Shown: piece by piece, positions 18,491 through 27,284 of the stretch
How the letters are laid out: each line of letters opens with the position of its first letter
How positions within the stretch are numbered: the stretch's first letter is position 1
Assembly (NCBI RefSeq): GCF_037300705.1
Contig: NZ_CP147776.1
Coordinates: 4,278,001 to 4,342,000 of the forward strand
DNA: 64,000 bases
Direction: 5' to 3'
Origin: Massilia sp. W12
GTDB taxonomy: Bacteria > Pseudomonadota > Gammaproteobacteria > Burkholderiales > Burkholderiaceae_D
Position numbers and translations under genes: made by a program
The notes under the pieces: generated by a model
Databases searched by the model: none
What the model saw: the letters and a program-made list of their open reading frames with translations, nothing else
Told to the model about the DNA's origin: nothing

Positions 18491-21067
18491 ATGAGTAAAG
18501 CCCTCATCATTGCCGAAAAACCTTCAGTTGCGAACGATATCGCCAAATCGCTCGGCGGCTTCACCAAACACGATGAGTACTTTGAATCGGACGAATATGT
18601 CTTATCCTCCGCCGTCGGCCATCTGTTGGAAATCGCCGCACCGCCAGAACATGAAGTCAAACGCGGCAAATGGAGTTTCGCCAATCTTCCCGTGATCCCG
18701 CCCTATTTCGCCTTGTCGCCCATCGCCAAGACGGAAAGCCGGCTGAAATTACTGAATAAGCTGATCAAGCGCAAAGACGTAACCACGCTGATCAACGCCT
18801 GCGACGCGGGGCGCGAAGGGGAATTGATTTTCCGCCTGATCGCGCAAAACGCCAACGCCAAGCAACCGATCAAACGCCTGTGGCTGCAATCCATGACGCC
18901 GAATGCGATCCGCGACGGCTTCCAGCATCTGCGCAGCGACGCCGATATGCTGCCGCTGGCGCATGCGGCGCGCTGTCGCTCTGAAGCGGACTGGCTGATC
19001 GGCATCAATGGCACGCGCGCCATGACTGCATTCAACTCGAAAGACGGCGGCTTTTATCTGACCACCGTGGGCCGGGTGCAAACCCCAACCCTATCGATTG
19101 TGGTCGAGCGCGAAGAAAAGATTAAAAAATTCGTGCCGCGCGACTATTGGGAAGTGCGGGCCGATTTCGTCTGCGCCGCCGGGGTGTATCAAGGCCGCTG
19201 GCTGGATGACAAATTCAAGAAAGATGAAAACGACCCGGAAAAGAAGGCCGAGCGTTTATGGAGCCGCGCCGCCGCCGAATCCGTAGTCGCCGCCTGTCGC
19301 GGCAAACCGGGCAAGGTGCGCGAAGAATCCAAACCCACCACCTCGATGTCGCCCGGCTTGTTTGATCTGACCAGCTTGCAGCGCGAAGCCAACTCACGCT
19401 TTGGTTTTTCCGCCAAAAACACCCTGGCCTTAGCGCAGGCGCTGTATGAAAAGCATAAAGTGCTGACTTATCCGCGTACCGATTCGCGCCATTTGCCGGA
19501 AGATTATTTGCAGACCGTGCGCCAAACTCTGGACGTGGTGGCCGGCAATCCGGCTTACCAGCCGTATGCGCGTCAAATTCTGGACAAAGATTGGGTCAAG
19601 CCGAATAAGCGGATTTTCGATAACACCAAAATTTCCGATCACTTCGCCATCATCCCGACCCCGATTGCGCCGAAAAATCTGAGCGAGCCTGAGCAAAAAC
19701 TGTATGAATTGGTGACACGCCGCTTCATGGCGGTGTTTTTCCCGGCAGCGGAATTTCTGGTCACCACCCGCTTTACCGAAGTCTCCGGCCATCAGTTCAA
19801 AACTGAGGGCAAGATCATGACCAACCCCGGTTGGCTGGCGATCTACGGCAAAGAAGCGCAAAGCGAGGATGACAAGGAAAGCAGCGGCAATCTGGTGCCG
19901 GTGGCCGCCGGCGAGCAGGTGCTGACAGACAAACTGAACATCAACGGCCTGACCACCAAACCGCCGGCGCGCTACACGGAAGCCACCTTGCTGTCGGCCA
20001 TGGAAGGCGCCGGCAAGCTGGTGGAAGATGATGAATTGCGCGACGCCATGGCCGGCAAGGGGCTGGGCACGCCAGCCACGCGCGCCTCCATCATTGAAGG
20101 CTTGCTGACGGAAAAATATTTGCTGCGCGAAGGGCGCGAATTGATGCCAACCGCCAAGGCCTTCCAATTGATGACCTTGTTGCGCGGCCTGGGCGTCTCC
20201 GAACTGACCGCGCCGGAACTGACCGGCGAATGGGAGCACAAACTCTCGCAAATGGAGCGCGGCAATATCTCGCGTGAAGAATTTATGCGTGAAATTGCGC
20301 AGATGACGCAAGTCATCGTCAAGCGCGCGCGCGAATACGATAAAGACACCATTCCGGGCGAATACCACACCCTGGCCACGCCCTGCCCGCATTGCGGCGG
20401 CGAGGTGAAAGAAAACTATCGCCGCTTTGCCTGCACCAAGTGCGAATTTTCCATGACCAAGACGCCGGGCGGGCGCCAGTTTGAAATCGCCGAAGTCGAA
20501 GAGCTGCTGCAAAACCGCACCATCGGCCCGCTGCAAGGCTTCCGCTCCAAAATGGGCCGGCCTTTCGCCGCCATTTTGCGTATTGTCAAGGATGAGGAAA
20601 GCAATAACCACAAACTGGAATTTGATTTTGGCCAGAACCAGGAAGAAGGCGATGACAGCGAAGCACCGGACTTCAGCGAGCAGGCCGTATTGGGAAATTG
20701 TCCGAAGTGTGGTAAACATGTATACGAAATGGGTTTAGCCTATGTCTGCGAAGCCAGCGTGGCCAAACCCAAGGCATGCGATTTCCGCAGTGGCCGCATC
20801 ATCCTGCAGCAGGAAATTCTGCCAGAGCAGATGAGCAAGCTGCTGCAGGATGGCAAAACCGATTTGCTGCCAGGCTTTATTTCGCAACGCACCCGGCGCC
20901 CGTTCAAGGCCTTTCTGGTGCGCGGCAAGGATGGCAAAATCAGTTTTGAATTCGAGGAGCGCAAAACTGCCAAAACCAGCAAAAGTACGGGAGAAAGCAC
21001 AGCGAAAAGCAGCACCCCGAAAGAGGGTGTGAAAAAAGCCACCAGCCGCAGCAAAAAAGCGGCCTGA
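18491..21067 (+). CDS. topB: DNA topoisomerase III
   Basis: An 858-residue type IA topoisomerase that decatenates DNA. The Toprim domain starts MSKALIIAEKPSVANDIAKSL and carries Glu and the DAGREGE acid motif. The catalytic Tyr is Tyr327 in VLTYPRTDSRHLP. The long C-terminal part has a Cys4-like zinc module (CPHCGG ... CTKCEF) and a second, less regular one (CPKCGKHVYEM ... CDF), ending in a Lys/Ser/Thr tail. This is the TopB form with extended C-terminus seen in betaproteobacteria. It may have its own promoter. Confidence 0.95.
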   Translation: MSKALIIAEKPSVANDIAKSLGGFTKHDEYFESDEYVLSSAVGHLLEIAAPPEHEVKRGKWSFANLPVIPPYFALSPIAKTESRLKLLNKLIKRKDVTTLINACDAGREGELIFRLIAQNANAKQPIKRLWLQSMTPNAIRDGFQHLRSDADMLPLAHAARCRSEADWLIGINGTRAMTAFNSKDGGFYLTTVGRVQTPTLSIVVEREEKIKKFVPRDYWEVRADFVCAAGVYQGRWLDDKFKKDENDPEKKAERLWSRAAAESVVAACRGKPGKVREESKPTTSMSPGLFDLTSLQREANSRFGFSAKNTLALAQALYEKHKVLTYPRTDSRHLPEDYLQTVRQTLDVVAGNPAYQPYARQILDKDWVKPNKRIFDNTKISDHFAIIPTPIAPKNLSEPEQKLYELVTRRFMAVFFPAAEFLVTTRFTEVSGHQFKTEGKIMTNPGWLAIYGKEAQSEDDKESSGNLVPVAAGEQVLTDKLNINGLTTKPPARYTEATLLSAMEGAGKLVEDDELRDAMAGKGLGTPATRASIIEGLLTEKYLLREGRELMPTAKAFQLMTLLRGLGVSELTAPELTGEWEHKLSQMERGNISREEFMREIAQMTQVIVKRAREYDKDTIPGEYHTLATPCPHCGGEVKENYRRFACTKCEFSMTKTPGGRQFEIAEVEELLQNRTIGPLQGFRSKMGRPFAAILRIVKDEESNNHKLEFDFGQNQEEGDDSEAPDFSEQAVLGNCPKCGKHVYEMGLAYVCEASVAKPKACDFRSGRIILQQEILPEQMSKLLQDGKTDLLPGFISQRTRRPFKAFLVRGKDGKISFEFEERKTAKTSKSTGESTAKSSTPKEGVKKATSRSKKAA

Positions 21068-21091
21068 TCCCTTTTTTGACAGGAATGCATC

Positions 21092-21442
21092 ATGAGTGAA
21101 GTGATTATTGAAAGCGGCGCGCCGAGCAAAGAAGACTGCAATTTTGCAGTGGTCGCCCATTTGCTGGGGATGTTCACCAGTTTTTTAGCCCCAATCATCG
21201 TTTTTCTGATGACGCGCGACAAATCCAACTTTGTCTCGCGGCAAGCAACCGAAGCCTTGAATTTCCAGATCACATTCTTTCTGATCTACCTGGTTTGCGT
21301 GGTCTTGAAAGTGGTGTTAATCGGTTTTCTCCTGCTGCCCATCGCTGTGCTGGTGAACTGGGTGTTTTGCATTATTGCAGCGATTGCCGTATCCAAAGGC
21401 CAAGCCTATACCTACCCCTTCTCTTTACGCCTGTTCCAATAA
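21092..21442 (+). CDS. DUF4870 / Tic20-like small membrane protein
   Basis: A 116-residue protein with three to four hydrophobic helices. It has the family pattern CNFAVVAHLLGMFTSFLAPIIVFL, then KSNFVSRQATEALNFQITFFLIYLV and a last helix LVNWVFCIIAAIAVSKGQ. Function is unknown for the family, which shares the fold of Tic20-like channels. It lies 24 bp after topB and 55 bp before the TelA-linked block, and may be the first gene of that block or a topB passenger. The start follows AGGAATG. Confidence 0.8.
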   Translation: MSEVIIESGAPSKEDCNFAVVAHLLGMFTSFLAPIIVFLMTRDKSNFVSRQATEALNFQITFFLIYLVCVVLKVVLIGFLLLPIAVLVNWVFCIIAAIAVSKGQAYTYPFSLRLFQ

Positions 21443-21497
21443 GCACAACCGCCGCCCGCCCCGCGCGGCTGGCGGCATTTTCTGCTGAAAGGCAAGC

Positions 21498-22628
21498 ATG
21501 AAAAAAGCAATTACCATCCTGCTCTCCCTGCTGATGCTGGGAGCAGTGGGTTTTGGCGTTTGGCGTTCCTACCACGCCAAGCAAAACCCCGGCGCCCAGA
21601 GCGCCGCGCCCTTAGGCGATTTGATTCCGCAAAAAGCGGTTCCGCAGCAAACCGTGAAGTTGCTCACCGGCAGCGCCAAATTCGCCCTGTTGCAAGACGC
21701 CGAACTCAGCGCCCTGCTGCGCAAAAACGGCATCACGCTGGAATTGAAAAAATCGGGCAATTTTGAGCAAGACAAAAGCCTGGTCGAACAACTCGATGCG
21801 GTCTGGCCAGCGGGGGCGAATCAAGCCGCTGACTGGCAGGAATTAATTGCCGGCAATAAAGCCTTCCTGGTCATGTCCAGCCCGCTGACCATCGCCAGCT
21901 GGCGCGCGCTTTTGCCGGTGCTGGAGAAAAACGGTCTGGCCAAATCCACCGGTAATGCGCATGGCGATTTTTACCTGGATAAAGCGCTGCCCCTGATGCT
22001 GGAGGGGAAACGCTGGAACCAGTTGCAAGACAATACCGTGTTTGCGGTCAACCGCAGCTTCTTGATCAACACCCCGGATATCCGCAAATCCAACACCGCC
22101 GCGCAATACATCGCCGCGCTGGCGTATATCCGGAATAACAGCGAAGTGCCGCAAAAACGTGAAAAGGCGCTCGAACTGGCCAAAGAATTGGCCCCCTTGA
22201 TCACACGCCAGGGCTTTCAGGAGGGCACGCTGGCCGGCCCGTTTGAAGATTATCTGGGCCAGGGTATGGGCAAGGCGCCGATGGTGCTGGTGTATGAAAG
22301 CCAATTCCTGGAAGCGCGCCGGGCGCAAAAACTGCGCGACGCGCATTTGCTTTACTACCCGCAGCCGGGCATGGTGTTAAAACACATCCTGGTGGCCAAG
22401 ACAGAAGGCGGGAAAAAGTTAGGCGAACTTCTCGCCAACAACATTGAAATCCAAAAAATCATCGCTAAATATGGTTTCCGCACCAACGATCCCGCGCTGT
22501 TTGCGGCGCAGGCAAAAGAATTGGGATTGGATGCGCCGGAAATTCTGAATCAAGCGGACGCACCCGGCAGCGCCATTCTGGATGCAATGGTGCAACATAT
22601 CATCGATACCATGGAGAACCGATCATGA
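21498..22628 (+). CDS. Membrane-anchored periplasmic binding-protein-like protein of the TelA block
   Basis: A 376-residue protein with one N-terminal helix (AITILLSLLMLGAVGFGVW), probably an anchor. The rest resembles a type 2 periplasmic binding fold: TVKLLTGSAKFALLQDAEL, then NGITLELKKSGNFEQD, KAFLVMSSPLTIASWRALLP, and later PMVLVYESQFLEAR and HLLYYPQPGMVLKHILVAK, the usual spacing of strands and hinge. No catalytic residues are evident. Its stop overlaps the telA start (ATGA), and its fold parallels the N-terminal part of the vWA lipoprotein downstream. No ABC permease or ATPase is nearby, so it more likely senses a ligand than imports it. Confidence 0.7.
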   Translation: MKKAITILLSLLMLGAVGFGVWRSYHAKQNPGAQSAAPLGDLIPQKAVPQQTVKLLTGSAKFALLQDAELSALLRKNGITLELKKSGNFEQDKSLVEQLDAVWPAGANQAADWQELIAGNKAFLVMSSPLTIASWRALLPVLEKNGLAKSTGNAHGDFYLDKALPLMLEGKRWNQLQDNTVFAVNRSFLINTPDIRKSNTAAQYIAALAYIRNNSEVPQKREKALELAKELAPLITRQGFQEGTLAGPFEDYLGQGMGKAPMVLVYESQFLEARRAQKLRDAHLLYYPQPGMVLKHILVAKTEGGKKLGELLANNIEIQKIIAKYGFRTNDPALFAAQAKELGLDAPEILNQADAPGSAILDAMVQHIIDTMENRS

Positions 22629-23830
22629 CCACGCCCGTAATCACCCCGCCGGAAGAAGCACCGCTGGTTCTGCAAGCGCCCGAAGTCATTCAACCGGTGG
22701 CGGAAAGCCGGGTTGCCGGCGCGGTGCGCCTGCCGGACTTGATGAAAGAAAAAGTTGAAAACCAGCTCAATGCCTTCATGGAAACGCTGCTCAAAGGCGA
22801 TCCTTCTTCCGATGAATTCAAGAGCAAGATGGATCAGGCGTTTTCGATTGGCCGCAAGGAAATTTCCGACTCCACCACGCTCTCCAACCGTTTCACCAAG
22901 ATGGATTTCCGCGACGCCGCCGACACTCCGGCGTTCCAGGCCATCACCAGCATGCGCACCCTGTTTGACGAATTGAATCCGGCCAAACAGGGTGATTTAT
23001 TCACCCCCACCAAAATCCTCGGCATTCCAGTGCCTTTCGGCAATAAGCTGGCGAATTATCTGCGCCGCTATGAAAGCGCGGAAACCCATCTGGGCAAATT
23101 GCAGGAACATCTGATGAAAGCCAAGGATGAATTGCAAAAGGATGTGGCGGAACTGGGCGTGGCGCGTCAGCAAATCTGGGCCTCACTGGAAAAACTGGAA
23201 GGCGCCTCTTACTTCATGCGCACCCTGGATCAACGCTTAGCCACCAGCATTGAGTCGATCAAGCAGCGCGAGCCAGACCGTGGCCGCGCGCTGGAACAGG
23301 AAGTGCTGTACTACGTGCGGCAAAATCTGGGCGATGTGCAAGCCGCACAAGCGCTGGCGATCAATGCCTACAATGTGATTTCCGAATTGCGTAAAACCGG
23401 GCGCGAAACCATCAATGGCTGCGACCGCGTCGCCACCCTCGGCATGGCCGCGCTCTCAGTGGCGGTAACGCTGGCGCGCGCCACCGGCAATCAAATCAAG
23501 ACCCAGCAAATGCTGTCCGGGGCCAAAACCGACATCCAAAATCTGATCGCCGCCACCGGCGACGCGCTGAATTCACATGTGGATGCGACCAACCGCTTTT
23601 CCGCCGATCCCCTGCTTGGCGTGCAAGAGTTGCAAAACATGTTCGACAAGACTTTCTCGGCCATGGACAAGATGGAAAAATTCCGCAGCGAAGCACTAAG
23701 CAATATGCAAACCAATAACCAAATGCTGCGCGATCAAATCGTCAAGGCGCAGGATCGCATCAAAAACGACCGGCAGGCGAATACCCATTTGCAATCGGTG
23801 GAAGCGGCCAAGCCGATTCTGGAACTGTGA
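22625..23830 (+). CDS. TelA family (toxic anion resistance) protein
   Basis: A 401-residue soluble, almost wholly helical and charged protein of the TelA/KlaA family (PF05816 type). Recognisable parts are IPFGNKL-like IPVPFGNKLANYLRRYESAETHL, a long coiled coil (LMKAKDELQKDVAELGVARQQIWASLEKLEG), and QALAINAYNVISELRKTGRETINGCDRVATLGMAALSVAVTLA. TelA homologues were first linked to plasmid tellurite resistance and also occur in B. subtilis next to XpaC-type genes; the mechanism is unknown. Translation is coupled to the upstream binding-protein gene by a 4-bp overlap, and the vWA lipoprotein follows after 7 bp. Confidence 0.88.
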   Translation: MTTPVITPPEEAPLVLQAPEVIQPVAESRVAGAVRLPDLMKEKVENQLNAFMETLLKGDPSSDEFKSKMDQAFSIGRKEISDSTTLSNRFTKMDFRDAADTPAFQAITSMRTLFDELNPAKQGDLFTPTKILGIPVPFGNKLANYLRRYESAETHLGKLQEHLMKAKDELQKDVAELGVARQQIWASLEKLEGASYFMRTLDQRLATSIESIKQREPDRGRALEQEVLYYVRQNLGDVQAAQALAINAYNVISELRKTGRETINGCDRVATLGMAALSVAVTLARATGNQIKTQQMLSGAKTDIQNLIAATGDALNSHVDATNRFSADPLLGVQELQNMFDKTFSAMDKMEKFRSEALSNMQTNNQMLRDQIVKAQDRIKNDRQANTHLQSVEAAKPILEL

Positions 23831-23837
23831 GGCGACC

Positions 23838-25421
23838 ATGCTGCTGCGCCTGATGTTTTTGCTCAGTCTTGCGCTGGGTTTGAGCGCCTGTGACAAGGCC
23901 CAACAACTGGCGGACAAGGCCAAGGGCAGCGCCAATGCCAGCGCAACGGCCCCTCCGCCCGCCAGCGGCGGCGAATTTGTGATCCTGGCCGGCACCGAAC
24001 TCAAAGACGTGGCCGCCATGACGCAGGAATTCGCGCGGCGCGAAAACATCAATCTGCGTTTTGAATACAGCGGCACGCTGGACGCGGTGGACAAGCTGAA
24101 AAGCCCGCACAACTATGACGCCGTGTGGATTTCCAACGGCAAATATCTGCAGCTGATTCCGCAAGTCGCCAGTCAGATCAAAGCCAGCGAAAAAACCATG
24201 TATGCGCCGGTGGTGCTGGGAGTCAAGCCGGAAGTCATGAAGCGGCTGGGCTGGCAGTCCGGACAAACCAGCTGGAAAGATGTGCAAGCGGCGGCCAAGG
24301 CCGGCAAATTCCGCTTCGGCATGACCAATCCAGCCGGCTCCAACACCGGCTTCACCGCCCTGCTTGGCCTGGCCGCTGAATTGTCCGGCAAGGGCGATGC
24401 GCTGGAAGAAAAAGATATTCCGGCCAAGGAGTTGCGCGAATTTTTCGCCGCGCAAGCCATGACTGCAGGCTCCTCCGGCACGCTGGCCGACATGTACGCC
24501 GCCAATCCGGGACGGGTGGATGGCATCATCAATTATGAAAACGTGATCCGCAAGTTGGCGCTGCAGGATAAAAGCCTGAACGTGCTCACTCCGAAAGAGG
24601 GCGTGATCACGGCGGACTATCCGCTGATGTTGATGGGCAACTCGAAGCAGGAAGGGTTTTACCGCAAGCTGGCCGCCTGGATTAAAAGCGATCAGGCGCA
24701 ACAACGCATCGCCAGCGAAACCCTGCGCACGCCTTTGCGCGGCAGCGGCAGCGATGTGGTGGTGAATGAATTGCCCTTCCCCTCACGCCTGGCGGTGGTG
24801 GAAAGCGTGTTGCAAGGTTTTATGGACAGCTATTCGCGCCCCGCCACCTCCTACTTTGTGCTGGACGTATCCGGCTCGATGGCCGGCAAACGGATTGAGC
24901 AACTGCGCGAATCGATGCAGGCGCTGGCGTTTGGCGATGGCTCCACCAGTGGCCGCTTTGCGCTGTTGCGCGCGCGCGAGCAAATTCACCTGCTGCCGTT
25001 TAGTAACAAGCTGCAAACGCAAAACGACTTCAATCTGGGCGAAGACCGCGAAAAAAACCGTGAAATCCTGCAGCAATTAGGCAGCGCGGTGAATCAATTG
25101 GAGGCGCGCGGCGGTACGGCGATTTTCAGCTCGGTGGCGCAAGCCTATACCCAGGCGCAAAAAGAAGCCAAGTCGGAAGAGCGCAGCGTTTCCATCGTCT
25201 TGCTGACTGACGGCCAGAACACCGATGGCATGCGGCTGGAAGAATTCCGCCAGTTCATTGACTCGCGCGGCGTGCCGAAAGTGCCGGTGTTTGCCATTTT
25301 GTATGGCGACGCCAAACAAGAGGAAATGGATGCGCTGGCGCAAATCACCGGTGGCCGAGTGTTTGATGCGCGCAAGGTGAGCTTGCCGCAAGTGATGCGC
25401 GAGATCCGCACTTACCAGTAA
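23838..25421 (+). CDS. Lipoprotein with binding-protein domain fused to a vWA domain
   Basis: A 527-residue lipoprotein. The lipobox LGLSAC places the lipidated Cys at residue 18. Residues about 45-320 form a periplasmic solute-binding fold (FVILAGTELKDVAAMTQEFARRENI, LRFEYSGTLDAVDKL, FRFGMTNPAGSNTGFTALLG). Residues about 335-520 form a von Willebrand A domain with a full MIDAS: Asp343-x-Ser345-x-Ser347 (LDVSGSM), Thr427 (GGTAIF) and Asp458 (LLTDGQNTDG). The fusion suggests a ligand- or metal-controlled adhesion switch at the outer face of the inner membrane. The gene is 7 bp after telA. It is related to proteins listed as 'substrate-binding and VWA domain-containing'. Confidence 0.88.
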   Translation: MLLRLMFLLSLALGLSACDKAQQLADKAKGSANASATAPPPASGGEFVILAGTELKDVAAMTQEFARRENINLRFEYSGTLDAVDKLKSPHNYDAVWISNGKYLQLIPQVASQIKASEKTMYAPVVLGVKPEVMKRLGWQSGQTSWKDVQAAAKAGKFRFGMTNPAGSNTGFTALLGLAAELSGKGDALEEKDIPAKELREFFAAQAMTAGSSGTLADMYAANPGRVDGIINYENVIRKLALQDKSLNVLTPKEGVITADYPLMLMGNSKQEGFYRKLAAWIKSDQAQQRIASETLRTPLRGSGSDVVVNELPFPSRLAVVESVLQGFMDSYSRPATSYFVLDVSGSMAGKRIEQLRESMQALAFGDGSTSGRFALLRAREQIHLLPFSNKLQTQNDFNLGEDREKNREILQQLGSAVNQLEARGGTAIFSSVAQAYTQAQKEAKSEERSVSIVLLTDGQNTDGMRLEEFRQFIDSRGVPKVPVFAILYGDAKQEEMDALAQITGGRVFDARKVSLPQVMREIRTYQ

Positions 25422-25430
25422 CTTTTTTCA

Positions 25431-25529
25431 GGACTTACGCAAAATTGTTCCGGCAAGGCGCACTGCCGCAGGCAGTACGCAAGTACGACAAGGCAGTGCA
25501 ACGCCGCTGGGACGGTTTTTCGTATGTCC
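25431..25529. repeat. 99-bp palindromic element with terminal inverted repeats (MITE/REP-like)
   Basis: The ends GGACTTACGCAAAA (25431-25444) and TTTTTCGTATGTCC (25516-25529) are inverted copies matching at 12 of 14 positions. Inside, GGCGCACTGCC and GGCAGTGCAACGCC form a second imperfect inverted pair, so the whole element can fold into one long hairpin. It fills the gap between the vWA lipoprotein and the XpaC-like gene. It has no coding capacity. No second copy was noticed in this window. Confidence 0.6.
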
Positions 25530-25542
25530 ACCTTTCTTTGGC

Positions 25543-26157
25543 GTGTATATGTGGCGTTATCTGACCTCAAACAGCAATCTGGCCGGCAGCGCGGCTGCGC
25601 TGCTGGTGCTGATACTGTTTTTCCTCGGCCTGATCGGCAATGGCTGGCTGTTGCTGACCCTGGGCGCGTATGCCGGCGGCGCGCTGCTGCCGCTGGCCTT
25701 TACGCGCGAGCCGGAAGTGCTGCACATCGCTGATGGATTATCCACCCATGAAGCGCTGGAACAGCTGCGCAAACATATGTTGCCGCGCCTGCCTTTAGCC
25801 CCCAAGCAAGAGCTGCAAAAAATTCTGCAGACGGTGGACAATCTGATGCCGCGCTTAAAAGAAATGGAGCAGCAAGGCGCGATTGAAGCGCAAAGCCGCG
25901 CCATGTTAAAGCAGACTGTGACGCGCTTGCTGCCGGACGCGATTGAAACCTTTTTGCGCCTGCCCAAGCATTACCAGAATAAAGAAGTCATGCCCGGCAA
26001 AACCGCACAGCAATTACTGGTTGAACAATTGCAAATGCTGGGCGAACATGTGCACAGTCTGGAAGAAAATCTGCTCTCGCCGGATGTCAATGACTTGCTG
26101 GTCAACACCCGCTATCTGCAAGAAAAATTGCAAACCGGCCCCAAGCTGTTTGATTGA
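25543..26157 (+). CDS. XpaC-like two-helix membrane protein of the TelA block
   Basis: A 204-residue protein. Two adjacent hydrophobic helices near the N-terminus (SAAALLVLILFFLGLIGNGWL and LLTLGAYAGGALLPLAF) are followed by about 150 helical, soluble residues (LQKILQTVDNLMPRLKEMEQQG, then VHSLEENLLSPDVNDLLVN). Size, layout and position match the XpaC/'5-bromo-4-chloroindolyl phosphate hydrolysis' family, which is the usual companion of TelA (as in the xpaC-yaaN pair of B. subtilis). Family membership is inferred. The start is uncertain: ATG at 25543 and 25549 both lack a clear ribosome site, because a palindromic repeat occupies the upstream space. Confidence 0.65.
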   Translation: MYMWRYLTSNSNLAGSAAALLVLILFFLGLIGNGWLLLTLGAYAGGALLPLAFTREPEVLHIADGLSTHEALEQLRKHMLPRLPLAPKQELQKILQTVDNLMPRLKEMEQQGAIEAQSRAMLKQTVTRLLPDAIETFLRLPKHYQNKEVMPGKTAQQLLVEQLQMLGEHVHSLEENLLSPDVNDLLVNTRYLQEKLQTGPKLFD

Positions 26158-26168
26158 GGCCGCCGGGT

Positions 26169-27059
26169 TTATTTCTGTTCGCGCACCATCAAAGGCACAT
26201 TGCACAGCTCGACATGGCCAGCCGGCGCTTTATACCAATCGCCGCCACGGTTGCGCAACGCTTCCACTGCTTTCTTAAAGCTGGCCGATTCGCTTTTCAG
26301 GACTTGCAATTTGACGCGCTGCTCCGGGGCCACATCCGCCGCCACCCGGACCGCATTGATCTTCACGAATTGCTCCGGTTTATCATAAAAACCCAGCGCT
26401 GCCGTACCGCGCGGCAAAGTTGTGAGCAAGGGCATGCCCTGCAAAACCCGGCCAAACAGCGTGACATTGCGATCCAGATGGCGCGGCGCATGGCCGATCA
26501 CCACATACATTTCCGCGCCGCTGCCGGAATCCGCCGCCATATCGCGCCCGGCCCCCACCATGCCATAGCAATGCGCCAGCCAGGTTTGCCGGGTTTTCGG
26601 GTCATAGCCTGCCGGCATGCCATCCGCATGCCCGACCTGGGCCGCATACCCATCGCGATCCGGCAGCCGCACAAAGCGCTGCTCCGGCTTGGCGGCGACG
26701 CTGAATTCCGGCGCCAATTGGCGTTTGCCCTGCTTCATCTGACGCGGATTTTTTTCATCCGGGTCGCCCCATTGCACCACATAATTTTCCTGCACCCGCA
26801 TCACCGACAAACCATCGAAATAACCCTCGCGCACCAGGGTTTTGACATTTTCCACATGACGCGGCGCAAACTGCGGGGCCAACTCAATCACCACCCGGCC
26901 CTTGTCCAATTCCAGATACAGGGTTTGTTCAGGATCGACCGTGCGCCACTCCGCATCCGCCGACTGCTGCAAGACTTCCGACATCGACAACTTCGACGGC
27001 GCCGCATGCGTCAGGCTGACGCACAGCATGGCGGCCAGGGCCAACAGAGATTTGTTCAT
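26169..27059 (-). CDS. Secreted cyclophilin-type peptidyl-prolyl isomerase
   Basis: A 296-residue protein with a signal peptide (SLLALAAMLCVSLTHAAP). The cyclophilin core runs from about residue 45: LYLELDKGRVVIELAPQFAPRHVENVKTLVREGYFDGLSVMRVQENYVVQWGDP, and then FGRVLQGMPLLTTLPRG. The region between holds a large insertion (about residues 100-175) and KPEQRFVRLPDRDGYAAQV. It would catalyse proline isomerisation in the periplasm. The ATG at 27059 has GGAG 6 nt upstream; an in-frame TTG just before it is unlikely to be used. It converges on the XpaC-like gene with 11 bp between. Confidence 0.85.
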   Translation of the reverse strand: MNKSLLALAAMLCVSLTHAAPSKLSMSEVLQQSADAEWRTVDPEQTLYLELDKGRVVIELAPQFAPRHVENVKTLVREGYFDGLSVMRVQENYVVQWGDPDEKNPRQMKQGKRQLAPEFSVAAKPEQRFVRLPDRDGYAAQVGHADGMPAGYDPKTRQTWLAHCYGMVGAGRDMAADSGSGAEMYVVIGHAPRHLDRNVTLFGRVLQGMPLLTTLPRGTAALGFYDKPEQFVKINAVRVAADVAPEQRVKLQVLKSESASFKKAVEALRNRGGDWYKAPAGHVELCNVPLMVREQK

Positions 27060-27284
27060 CAAACACTCCAGAAAATGGGAAACGCCCGCAAGGATTCACA
27101 GGCACACTTGAGGCTGTACGCACCAGGGCCAAGCTGCGCTGGCGCGGCAGGTAGTGTATGATGCGCTCGCTGAATCGCCAAGCGTTTCAGATTTTGGAAG
27201 CCATGGAAAAGCCTTGCAGAGGCTGCAAATTTTCGGGACTTCCGTCAACCAGACGGCTGTGAAAATGCGGCTGCAAGGAGAGTT

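Noticed and set aside
18174-18494. 106-residue open frame after dprA
   Set aside because: Overlaps the dprA stop, lacks a ribosome site and has no domain-like composition; treated as non-coding.
19430-20719. 429-residue open frame on the minus strand inside topB
   Set aside because: Antisense shadow of a well-supported gene; composition is His/Ala/Gln-rich as expected for such shadows.
25524-25733. Open frame starting inside the palindromic element before the XpaC-like gene
   Set aside because: It runs in another frame through the membrane-helix part of the XpaC-like gene and gives a Gly/Arg-rich peptide.
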